From: Nocardioides agariphilus
Lineage (GTDB): Bacteria > Actinomycetota > Actinomycetes > Propionibacteriales > Nocardioidaceae
Assembly (NCBI RefSeq): GCF_015352445.1
Contig: NZ_JADKPO010000003.1
Location: 145,569 to 209,568 of the forward strand
Direction of reading: 5' to 3'
DNA: 64,000 nucleotides
Shown here piece after piece: positions 8,817-16,014 of the stretch (position 1 is its first letter; the number at the start of each line of letters is the position of its first letter). A program made the translations under genes and the position numbers. The notes under the pieces were generated by a model, which searched no databases, was not told the DNA's origin, and was given only the letters and a program-made list of their open reading frames with translations.

Positions 8817-9739
8817 GCCGCCACGTCCTGGGCCCAGGCGCCGCTGTTGACGACGGTGCCGTCGGTCATGACCAGCCGGGAGGTGCGCCCGGCGAGCAGT
8901 TCGTGCGCGCGTACTCCCCAGACCAGGGCTGCAGTGGCGAGCGAGTTGGCCCGCAGACAGGAGCCGGCGTGCACGGAGGCGGTTCGCACCGGGCCGCGAG
9001 CCGGCCGGCCCGTCGCCGGGTCGATCACGTGGTGTTGCTCGCCCATGGTGGTCAGCCAGCGACGGCCGGCCGTCGAGGACGTCGCCAGGCCGCCCGAGGT
9101 CAGGGACACGACCTGGCCGGGCTCACCCTCGTGCTCGCTCACCTCGACGGGCCACGCAGGTCCGGATCCGGCGACGGCGACGTCGCCGCCGATCGTGACG
9201 AGGGCGGGGATCCCGATCGTGGCGAGCACGCGGGCGGCGGCCTCGTCTGCTGTCCAGGCCTTGGCCGTCGCCCCCAGGTCGAGCGCCAGGCCGGCAGGTA
9301 TGCCCACACGACCGAGCCCACGGTCCACCCGGACCTCGGTCCAGTCCGCCCGGCGGGTTGGCGGAGCAGGCACGAAGTCCCCGGGGTTGCGACGGCGGAC
9401 CTGGTCGATGTCGACGTCGTACCCGGCTGCCAGCAGCTGGCGGCCCACCGTGGGGTCGCACGCCCCGTACGTCGCATCCGCGGCCTCGAGGGCCAGCTCG
9501 ACCAGCTCGACGGTGAGCGGTCGGACGGGGACCAGCACGCCGGTCCGGCCGTTGACGCGCGAGATGTCGGAGTCGTCGCGGAAGCGGCTCACCGAGAGCT
9601 CGACGTCGCGCATCAGGCCGCGCACGACCCGCTCGACGCGGTCGGCGACCTCGGCCGTCGGAGCCTCGTGATGACCGTGATCGTCTGCCAGCACCACGCG
9701 CACGGCGCACGACCAGTCGCGCCACTGCAGGGCGCTCAT
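8813..9739 (-). CDS. apbE: ApbE-family FAD:protein FMN transferase
   Basis: Enzyme of 308 residues that attaches FMN to threonine in extracytoplasmic target proteins. It shows the ApbE signatures DLGATAKAWTADEAA (equivalent to DLGGIAKG), ITIGGDVAV-like and HHVIDPATGRPA. I chose the ATG beginning MSALQWRDW because it overlaps the stop of the small upstream exported-protein gene. No obvious signal peptide is visible at this start, which raises the question of whether transfer occurs inside or outside the membrane. The presence of a flavin transferase implies a flavinylated protein, and the only exported candidate in the cassette is the 94-residue protein. Confidence 0.9.
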   Translation of the reverse strand: MSALQWRDWSCAVRVVLADDHGHHEAPTAEVADRVERVVRGLMRDVELSVSRFRDDSDISRVNGRTGVLVPVRPLTVELVELALEAADATYGACDPTVGRQLLAAGYDVDIDQVRRRNPGDFVPAPPTRRADWTEVRVDRGLGRVGIPAGLALDLGATAKAWTADEAAARVLATIGIPALVTIGGDVAVAGSGPAWPVEVSEHEGEPGQVVSLTSGGLATSSTAGRRWLTTMGEQHHVIDPATGRPARGPVRTASVHAGSCLRANSLATAALVWGVRAHELLAGRTSRLVMTDGTVVNSGAWAQDVAA

Positions 9740-10020
9740 GACGAGTGGCTCTGCGCGGCGGGCTGGGACTGGGCCTGGGACTGGGCCTGGGCCTGGGCCT
9801 GGGACTGGGAGGAAGTCCCACCACTGGCGCCCGTGCCGCTCCTGACGGATCCGGAACCGCTGGTCGTGGTCGTGGCTCCGTTGACGACGGTCGTGGTCTG
9901 GGCGGCGCCGGTCGCCTGTGCGGCGGCCACCGTCAGGACACCGGTGGCCGAGGCGGCCGCGACGACCAGGCCGAGGGTGGCCATCCAGGCGCGGGTCAGG
10001 ATGCCGGTGCGGGAGTTCAT
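9736..10020 (-). CDS. Small exported Q/A/S-rich protein with a GAT motif
   Basis: Protein of 94 residues, first gene of the redox cassette. A signal peptide or signal anchor spans about residues 7-35. It is followed by TTTVVNGATTTTS (42-54) and a low-complexity tail of Gly/Ser and then Gln/Ala/Ser (69-90). No folded FMN_bind domain is present. VVNGATTTT resembles the flavinylation motif of FMN_bind and NqrC proteins (ser/gly-Gly-Ala-Thr-x-Thr/Ser), with Thr50 in the position that would receive FMN. Its stop overlaps the apbE start (ATGA). The function is not established. The flavin-carrier idea is my inference from the motif and the coupling. Confidence 0.7.
   Translation of the reverse strand: MNSRTGILTRAWMATLGLVVAAASATGVLTVAAAQATGAAQTTTVVNGATTTTSGSGSVRSGTGASGGTSSQSQAQAQAQSQAQSQPAAQSHSS
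9763..9810 (-). repeat. Hexanucleotide tandem repeat in the exported-protein gene
   Basis: About eight tandem copies of a six-base unit (on the plus strand gggcct, varying to gggact). They encode alternating Gln-Ala and Gln-Ser pairs in the tail of the 94-residue protein. Units of six preserve the reading frame, so slippage would change tail length without breaking the gene or its overlap with apbE. Confidence 0.85.
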
Positions 10021-10077
10021 GGATCGAGCGTCGCCGTACCTGCCTCAACCAGCCCCCAACCGAGCCTCAAATCCAGG

Positions 10078-11448
10078 TCAAATGCGCCTGTGCGCCGCCT
10101 GTCCGGCCAGGCCGAGCTCGAGCCGAACCACGGTCCATGTGTCGTCCCCGACCTGTTCGCGCTCCACGACCAGGTCGCCGCCCGAGGTCCGGGCGCAGCC
10201 TCGGGCGATGTCGAGGCCGAGTCCGCTGGAGCCCCGGTCGCTGCGGCCGCGCCGGAGGGCGCCGGGCGGGAGCCCCGGGCCGCGGTCGCGCACCTCGACC
10301 ACGACCCGACGCGGTGAGCCCGCGAGCCGGGCACGGACCTCCACGGGAGTGCCGTCGGGGGTGTGGGCGACGCAGTTCTCGACGAGCGCGTCCAGGGCCA
10401 CCCGCAGGTCCTCCCGCGCGCAGTGCACCTCGGGCAGGTCGGGTGCCACGTCGACGCCCATGGACCGGCCCTGGTCCTCCACCAACGGTCGCCAGAACTC
10501 CACCGCCTCGGTCACCACCGGCGAGGGCAGGCACCCTGCTCGGATCCCCTCGCGCTGCGATCGACGCGCCTGGTCGATGACGGAGGTCAAGGTGCGTTCG
10601 AGGTTCGTCACGTGCTCCTCCAGCTCGGCCGCGACGTCTCCGGGGGGCAGGGCCTCGACGTCGAGGCGCAGCGCCATCAGCGGCGTGCGCAACCGGTGCG
10701 ACATGTCGGCCACCGTCTCCCGCTCTGCGGCGAGCAGCTCGTCGATGCGGCCCGCCAGCTCGTTGAGGGCACCGGCCACCCGACGTACCTCGGGGGGTCC
10801 CGCCTCGGGGATGCGCGCGATGGCGTCGCCGGCGGCGATGGCGTCGGCGAGGTCGGCGGTGCGGTCGAGGTCGCGCACCAGCCTGCGCGCGACGAACTCC
10901 GCGGCCGCCGCCACGAGCACGAGGACCAGCACCGCAGCCACCCCGAGCGGGGCCAGGCGGTGGGTCACGGCGGCGGCCACCTCGTCGTCCGCCGCGTAGG
11001 CCAGGACGACGGAGGGACCGTCGCCGGTCGTGACGCCGATGCGCACCAGGTGCCCCCCGCTCACGCGGTCGACGTCGACCCCGGAGATGGGCAGGAAGCC
11101 GTCCTGGTCACGGTCACCATCGGGTACTCCCCCCTCCGGGAGCGGTTGCTCGGCGTTGTCGCTCGCGCCAGGCAGATCAGGGCCGTACGTCGTGCCGTCA
11201 CTGCTCACGACCGCGACCTGCACGGCGTCCTCACGACCGTCGACCCGCTTGACGTAGGCCCGTAGCGAGGTGCCGGACCCGCCGGCGGAGACGTAGTCGG
11301 CCACGCTGCGGGCGGCTACCGTCGCCGCATCCTCGAGATCCGAGGTCGCTGCCCGCTGCTCCAGCAACCACAGCGGGACCGCGAACAGCAGCAGCACCAC
11401 GGTCGCGGCGCCGACGGCCAGGCTCAGGACGCGCGCGCGCAGCGTCAC
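10078..11448 (-). CDS. Sensor histidine kinase
   Basis: Membrane kinase of 456 residues. It has a membrane segment at about 8-28, an extracytoplasmic sensor region with an acidic stretch (GDRDQDG), a second membrane segment near 175-195 and a HAMP linker. The HisKA box is ADMSHRLRTP (His251), and the ATPase domain contains LVENCVAHTPDG, DRGPGLPPG and SSGLGLDIARG. The GTG start overlaps the regulator's stop (GTGA). It lies directly upstream of the ApbE/ferric-reductase cassette on the same strand, 57 bases away, so control of that cassette is likely. The acidic sensor stretch could bind cations, but that is speculative. Confidence 0.92.
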   Translation of the reverse strand: MTLRARVLSLAVGAATVVLLLFAVPLWLLEQRAATSDLEDAATVAARSVADYVSAGGSGTSLRAYVKRVDGREDAVQVAVVSSDGTTYGPDLPGASDNAEQPLPEGGVPDGDRDQDGFLPISGVDVDRVSGGHLVRIGVTTGDGPSVVLAYAADDEVAAAVTHRLAPLGVAAVLVLVLVAAAAEFVARRLVRDLDRTADLADAIAAGDAIARIPEAGPPEVRRVAGALNELAGRIDELLAAERETVADMSHRLRTPLMALRLDVEALPPGDVAAELEEHVTNLERTLTSVIDQARRSQREGIRAGCLPSPVVTEAVEFWRPLVEDQGRSMGVDVAPDLPEVHCAREDLRVALDALVENCVAHTPDGTPVEVRARLAGSPRRVVVEVRDRGPGLPPGALRRGRSDRGSSGLGLDIARGCARTSGGDLVVEREQVGDDTWTVVRLELGLAGQAAHRRI

Positions 11449-12149
11449 GACTCGGCGGCGTCCGACCGCGGGTCGACGAGCTTGACGCCCACGCCCCTGA
11501 CGCTGTGCAGGTAGCGCGGCTCGGCCGCCGTCTCCCCCAGCTTGCGGCGCAGCCACGACAGGTGTACGTCGACGGTGCGGTCCGCGCCGCCCCACGGCTG
11601 CTGCCACACCTCGGCCAGCAGCTGGCGCTTGGAGATCACCTGCCCCTCCCGAGACGCCAGGGCCAGCAGCAGGTCGAACTCCTTGCGGTTGAGCTCCAGC
11701 TCACCTCCATCGAGGGTGACCGTGCGGGCCACCACGTCGATCACCAGGCCGCCCACGACGACCTCGCGCCCCTGGTCCGGCTCCTCCCCCGCCGAGCGCC
11801 GAAGTACGGCACGAACGCGTGCCATCGCCTGCGCCGCCGAGAACGGTTTGACGAGGTAGTCGTCCGCTCCGGCGTCGAGCAGCCGCACCATCTCACGGTC
11901 ACCGTCGCGCGCGGTCGCGATGAGCACCGGCAGGTCGCTTTGTGCCCGGATCAGGGCGAGCACGTCGGCGCCGTCGAGATCGGGCAGACCGAGGTCCAGC
12001 ACGACGGCGTCCGGCTTCTCGACCGACAGCGCCTGGATCGCCTCCACGGCCGTGCTCGCCGTCGACACCGTGGCGCCCTGTTCGACCAGGCCGCGGGTCA
12101 GGCTGCGGCGGATGGCCTCGTCGTCCTCGACGAGGAGCAGGTGCACCAT
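11445..12149 (-). CDS. OmpR-family response regulator
   Basis: DNA-binding regulator of 234 residues. It has an acidic pocket EDD (8-10), phospho-acceptor Asp52 in VVLDLGLPDLDG and the conserved Lys in DDYLVKPFS. The winged-helix domain contains VDVHLSWLRRKLG and SVRGVGVKL. It is the first gene of a regulator-kinase pair feeding into the redox cassette, and the kinase GTG overlaps its stop. The PP2C gene ends 23 bases upstream on the same strand, so the transcript may extend from there. Confidence 0.93.
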   Translation of the reverse strand: MVHLLLVEDDEAIRRSLTRGLVEQGATVSTASTAVEAIQALSVEKPDAVVLDLGLPDLDGADVLALIRAQSDLPVLIATARDGDREMVRLLDAGADDYLVKPFSAAQAMARVRAVLRRSAGEEPDQGREVVVGGLVIDVVARTVTLDGGELELNRKEFDLLLALASREGQVISKRQLLAEVWQQPWGGADRTVDVHLSWLRRKLGETAAEPRYLHSVRGVGVKLVDPRSDAAES

Positions 12150-12172
12150 GAGCGCAGCGTAGGACTCGACCC

Positions 12173-13330
12173 CTAGGTGGTCCGCCGCAGGGCGATGACG
12201 GCGACGTCGTCCTCGACGCTCTCGTCGCCCAGCCCGGCGGCGACGACGTGGGTGCAGATCGTCTCGGCGTCCTGGCTGCTCCGGATGGCCCGGCGTACGA
12301 GGTCCAGGCGTTGGCTCGACCGGTCAGGGTCCGTCGAGGTCTGGCCCGGCCGCTCGACGAGTCCGTCGGTGTAGAACACCAGCACTGCTCTCGGCTCGAG
12401 GGCGAGCTGATGGCTGACGCGCTCGACGTCAGGGTTGACACCCAGGATCAGGCCCGGCGGCACGTAGGTCTCCTCGGCCTCGAGCCGGCCGTCGCGAGCC
12501 ATGAGTGGTGGCGGGTGGCCGGCAGTGCAGACCTCGAGGGTGTCGAAGGGCGGCTCACCCACGGCGTAGATGACGGTCGCGGTGATGCCTGGCTCGAAGT
12601 GGTAGAGCTTGCGATCGAGCCGCGTCAGCACCTCGGCCGGGTCCTCGTGCTCGAGTGCGTACGCGCGAAGCGCGCTGCGCAGGCGGCCCATGACCACGGC
12701 GGATCGCAGACCGTGGCCCTCCACGTCGCCCATGACGAGGCCGACCCTCCCGCCGGGGAGGTCGAACAGGTCGTACCAGTCGCCACCGAGGTCGCCCTCG
12801 GCCGGTAGGTAGCGGACGGCGACATCGAGTCCCTCGATCGATGGCGGCGCCGCGGGCAGCAGGCTGCGCTGCAAGGTGAGGGCGGCGAGGTGGTCGTCGT
12901 CCTTGCTCAGCTCGGTGAGCCGTTGGCCGATGTCAGCCGCGAGCTCCACCAGGCGTTCCGCGTCCGGCGCACCGAAGCGGCGCTCTCCCTTGCTGCCGAC
13001 GTGCAGGACGCCGACGAGGCCGCGGGCACCGAAGACCGGCACGCCGAGAAGGCGGCGGATCCCCGAGTCGCGGAGGATCGGGTTCAACACGGTCAGCTCG
13101 TCGACCTGGTCGAGGAGGATCGGTCGACGTTCGGCGGCGATCCTCCCGGCGAATCCCGTGCCGAGGCGGACATGGGTCGCGCCGCGCCATCGGCGACCCA
13201 GCCCGGACGACGCCGTCGGCTGCAGCACCTTGCCTGTCTCGTCAAGCATCAGCAGGGTCGCCGTGTCCGAGTCCATCTGAGCGCGAACGTCCTCGATCAA
13301 CACCTGGATCGAACGGGGATCGGACGTCAT
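12173..13330 (-). CDS. GAF-PP2C (RsbU/SpoIIE-type) phosphatase
   Basis: Regulatory Ser/Thr phosphatase of 385 residues. It has an N-terminal GAF sensor domain (about 1-150) and a C-terminal PP2C domain with intact metal-binding motifs GGDWYDLF, VMGDVEGHGL and EDDVAVIAL. Such proteins dephosphorylate STAS anti-sigma antagonists. The GAF domain lacks Cys or heme signatures I recognise, so its signal is unknown. It sits divergently, 131 bases from the RsbQ-like gene, in a cluster of partner-switching components, so its substrate may be one of the STAS domains encoded about 3-5 kb away. Confidence 0.9.
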   Translation of the reverse strand: MTSDPRSIQVLIEDVRAQMDSDTATLLMLDETGKVLQPTASSGLGRRWRGATHVRLGTGFAGRIAAERRPILLDQVDELTVLNPILRDSGIRRLLGVPVFGARGLVGVLHVGSKGERRFGAPDAERLVELAADIGQRLTELSKDDDHLAALTLQRSLLPAAPPSIEGLDVAVRYLPAEGDLGGDWYDLFDLPGGRVGLVMGDVEGHGLRSAVVMGRLRSALRAYALEHEDPAEVLTRLDRKLYHFEPGITATVIYAVGEPPFDTLEVCTAGHPPPLMARDGRLEAEETYVPPGLILGVNPDVERVSHQLALEPRAVLVFYTDGLVERPGQTSTDPDRSSQRLDLVRRAIRSSQDAETICTHVVAAGLGDESVEDDVAVIALRRTT

Positions 13331-13449
13331 GACTCAGGCACTCCAGTCACTCATGGGGAGCAATCGGCGCGGTTCCGGATCCGAGTCCGAGCACGTCGGT
13401 GGAACGCTGCGTCGAGCGTAGTCGAGAGTGGGGGTGAGGTGGCATGCCC

Positions 13450-13455
13450 TAGCAT
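13450..13455 (+). promoter_or_regulatory. Candidate -10 box for a leaderless RsbQ-like transcript
   Basis: TAGCAT lies six bases before the ATG at 13462. That spacing puts a transcription start on the start codon itself, and no Shine-Dalgarno sequence precedes the ATG. No clear -35 box is visible, so this rests on spacing and on similar cases elsewhere in the window. Confidence 0.4.
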
Positions 13456-13461
13456 GCGCCC

Positions 13462-14265
13462 ATGGAGGTGGGGGGCGCCCTGAACGCCACCATGACGGGC
13501 CCGTCGGGAGCCCCGGTCCTGGTGTTCGTGCACGGGTTCGGATGCGGGCAGCAGATGTGGCGACTCGTCGCACCCGCCTTCGCTCAGGACTTTCGGGTGA
13601 TCCTGCTCGACCTTCCGGGTTCGGCGGGGAGCGACCCGTCGACGTACGACGCAGAGCGCCATTCGACCCTCGAGGGCTACGCCGACGACATCTTGCAGGT
13701 ACTGCGTGAGCTCGCCGTGGACGACGTCACGTTCGTCGGGCACTCGGTCGCCTCGATGATGGGCGTGCTGGCCCACCTCAAGGAGCCCTCGCTGGTGACG
13801 AGACTGGTCCTCGTGTCGCCCTCCGCCCGCTACGTGGACGACGGCGACTACCGTGGCGGCTTCTCACAGGCAGACGTCGACGACCTGCTCGCGATGATGG
13901 AGCGCAACCAGTTGGGTTGGCAGGGCGCGCTGTCGGGCATGGTGGCCGGCGAGTCGCACGTGGCGGCCCGAGCCGAGCTGGACGACAGCTTCTGCCGGAC
14001 CCGGCCTGATGTCGCCTTGCACTTCGCGACCGTGACGTTCACCGGGGACAACCGGGCCGACCTGCCGCGGGTGGCGGCACCGACGCTCATCCTGCAGGTT
14101 CGCGACGACCTCATCGCCCCCATCTCCGCCGGCGAGTACGTCCACGAGCAGATCGCCGGGTCCCGCCTGCAGATCATCGAGACCCGCGGACATGCCCCCC
14201 ACCTGACGGACCCCGACGCGGTGGTGTCGGCGATGCGTGACTTCATGCCGGTCGGCGCCGCATGA
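13462..14265 (+). CDS. rsbQ: RsbQ-like alpha/beta hydrolase
   Basis: Alpha/beta hydrolase of 267 residues resembling Bacillus subtilis RsbQ, which activates the PAS-PP2C phosphatase RsbP under energy stress. Catalytic residues are visible: Ser95 in FVGHSVAS, Asp215/216 in LQVRDDLIAP and His244 in RGHAPHLT. These sit close to the RsbQ triad positions. The next gene encodes a PAS-PP2C protein whose ATG overlaps this stop (ATGA), reproducing the RsbQ-RsbP pairing. Related KAI2/D14-type hydrolases share the fold, but the coupling makes the RsbQ role the best call. The natural ligand is unknown. Confidence 0.86.
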   Translation: MEVGGALNATMTGPSGAPVLVFVHGFGCGQQMWRLVAPAFAQDFRVILLDLPGSAGSDPSTYDAERHSTLEGYADDILQVLRELAVDDVTFVGHSVASMMGVLAHLKEPSLVTRLVLVSPSARYVDDGDYRGGFSQADVDDLLAMMERNQLGWQGALSGMVAGESHVAARAELDDSFCRTRPDVALHFATVTFTGDNRADLPRVAAPTLILQVRDDLIAPISAGEYVHEQIAGSRLQIIETRGHAPHLTDPDAVVSAMRDFMPVGAA

Positions 14266-15401
14266 GCAGGACCCCGGCATCGGAGGTGGACACCTTCGAG
14301 TCGGCTCCCTGCGGCTACGTCGTGGTGGACCAGCGAGGCGTGATCGCCCGTGCGAACGCCGAGTTCCTCCGGCTGCTGGGCTCTGACGCCGACGAGGTGG
14401 TCGGCGTGAGGACGTTCAGCAGCCTGGTCTCCCCTGGCGGCCAGGTCCTCCTGGAGACCCACGTGCGACCGATCCTCGACCACGCGGGGGTGGTGCGAGA
14501 GCTGGCGCTCGAGCTCGTGCGGTCCGACGGGGGGCGGGTACCCGTGCTGATGAACGCGCGCCTGGTGGACGGCCCGGCCCGCACCGTGCTCGTCGTGCTC
14601 GTCGAGACCCGCGACCGGCACCGCTACGAGGACTACCTCCTCGCTGCCAAGGCGGCAGCCGAGCGGGCAGGCCAGGAGTCCGCGGTCATGGCCGAGACGT
14701 TGCAGCAGACGCTCATCCCGCCTCGGCCGCCGGTCGTCCCCCATCTCGAGATCGGTGCTGCCTACCGTCCGGCCGGAAGCGGTCACGAGGTCGGCGGTGA
14801 CTTCTACGACGTCTTCCAGGTCGCTCCCGATGCCTGGGAGGTCGTGCTGGGTGACGTCAGCGGCAAGGGCATCAACGCCGCCGTGGTCACGTCGTTCGTC
14901 CGGCACACCGTGCGGTCCGAGGCGATCGCCCACCCCGACCCGGCCGACCTGCTCCACGCGCTCGACGTCGCGATGAGGGAGCACGGCACGGAGCACCACT
15001 GCACCCTGGCCGTCGTACGTCTCGACCGCGGTGCGTCCGGATGGACGCTGGCCCTGTCGCTGGCCGGGCACCCACCCGCGTTGGTACGCCGCCCGGACGG
15101 GCAGGTGGTCGAGCTCGGAGTTCCCGGGACCCCGGCCGGACTGGTGACCGATCCTGCCTTCTGCACGGTGCACCACCAGCTCGGCGACGACCTCGTGACC
15201 CTGTTCACCGACGGGGTGACGGAGGCGCGGGCGCCCACAGGAGAGCTGTTCGGCGACGATCGGCTGGTCGAGTTGCTCGCTGGTGGTGCGGGCGATCCGC
15301 ACGTGACGGCCGCTCAGGTGGTCGCCGAGGCCCTGTCGTGGCAGGCGGAGAACGCGAGCGACGACATCGCGGTCGTCAGTTTCGCGGCTGCTTCTGGTTG
15401 A
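14262..15401 (+). CDS. rsbP: RsbP-like PAS-PP2C phosphatase
   Basis: Regulatory phosphatase of 379 residues. It has an N-terminal PAS domain (about 5-120, with FESAPCGYVVVD), a short helical linker (about 121-150, probably coiled-coil) and a PP2C domain with GGDFYDVF, LGDVSGKGINAA and SDDIAVVSF, so metal ligands are intact. By analogy with RsbP it would dephosphorylate a STAS antagonist when its RsbQ partner is active. It overlaps the RsbQ-like gene at its start. At its end it overlaps the convergent LuxR-type gene by 26 bases. Confidence 0.88.
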   Translation: MSRTPASEVDTFESAPCGYVVVDQRGVIARANAEFLRLLGSDADEVVGVRTFSSLVSPGGQVLLETHVRPILDHAGVVRELALELVRSDGGRVPVLMNARLVDGPARTVLVVLVETRDRHRYEDYLLAAKAAAERAGQESAVMAETLQQTLIPPRPPVVPHLEIGAAYRPAGSGHEVGGDFYDVFQVAPDAWEVVLGDVSGKGINAAVVTSFVRHTVRSEAIAHPDPADLLHALDVAMREHGTEHHCTLAVVRLDRGASGWTLALSLAGHPPALVRRPDGQVVELGVPGTPAGLVTDPAFCTVHHQLGDDLVTLFTDGVTEARAPTGELFGDDRLVELLAGGAGDPHVTAAQVVAEALSWQAENASDDIAVVSFAAASG

Positions 15402-16014
15402 TGCCGTGCTCGATGCCCCACAGCACTGCTTGTGATCGCCGCGTGGCCCCGATCTTGCGGTAGGCCGTGCGGATGTAGGACTTCACCGAGTTCACGCTCA
15501 GGAAGAGCCGCTGGGCGACCTCCGGGTTGGTGAGGCCCTGGGTGACCAGCTCCAGCACGTCGTACTCGCGCTCGGTCAGGCCACCCGGGCGTGACTGCCC
15601 CACCGATGCGGGCGGGGCGAAGGGCTGGACCAGGAAGCGGTTGCGGTGGCCGGCCCGGGCAGCTCGCAGCGCAGCGCCGAGCTCGTTGGCGCTGAGCTCC
15701 TTCGACAAGAACGCCACCGCGCCGTCGCGGCGGGCGTCGTCGACCACGTCGGGCCGCACCGACCACGAGAACGCGATCAGGAGAGTCCCTGCCGTGCCGA
15801 CGAGCTGAGGTGCGAGCGCTTCAGCGCGATGGCGCTGCGGGTCGTAGAGCAGTACGTCGACCCGTCCGACCGCTTCGGTGACGTCAGCCAGGCACACGAC
15901 GTCGAGCTCGGGAACGGCCTGCTTGAGGAGTGCGGTCGTCCCGGCCTGCACGAGTGCTGCATCCGGCGCAATGGCGAGCCTGCCCCGAGGCGGCAGCCCC
16001 TCCTCACTCGACAC
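15376..16014 (-). CDS. LuxR/NarL-type regulator with receiver-like domain
   Basis: Regulator of 212 residues. The N-terminal half resembles a receiver, with LLYDPQRH holding an Asp and FLSKELSANEL holding the Lys-like position, but it lacks a clear double-acidic pocket. It may therefore be a pseudo-receiver. The C-terminal LuxR helix-turn-helix is clear: GLTEREYDVLELVTQGLTNPEVA, then SVNSVKSYIRTAYRKIG. The GTG start overlaps the stop of the triple-fusion gene by 11 bases, so the two are co-expressed. It is the most likely transcriptional output encoded within this cluster. Confidence 0.85.
   Translation of the reverse strand: MSSEEGLPPRGRLAIAPDAALVQAGTTALLKQAVPELDVVCLADVTEAVGRVDVLLYDPQRHRAEALAPQLVGTAGTLLIAFSWSVRPDVVDDARRDGAVAFLSKELSANELGAALRAARAGHRNRFLVQPFAPPASVGQSRPGGLTEREYDVLELVTQGLTNPEVAQRLFLSVNSVKSYIRTAYRKIGATRRSQAVLWGIEHGINQKQPRN

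Noticed and set aside
9763-9810. CRISPR-like array
   Set aside because: The six-base tandem units have no spacers and lie inside a coding sequence. This is a simple repeat.
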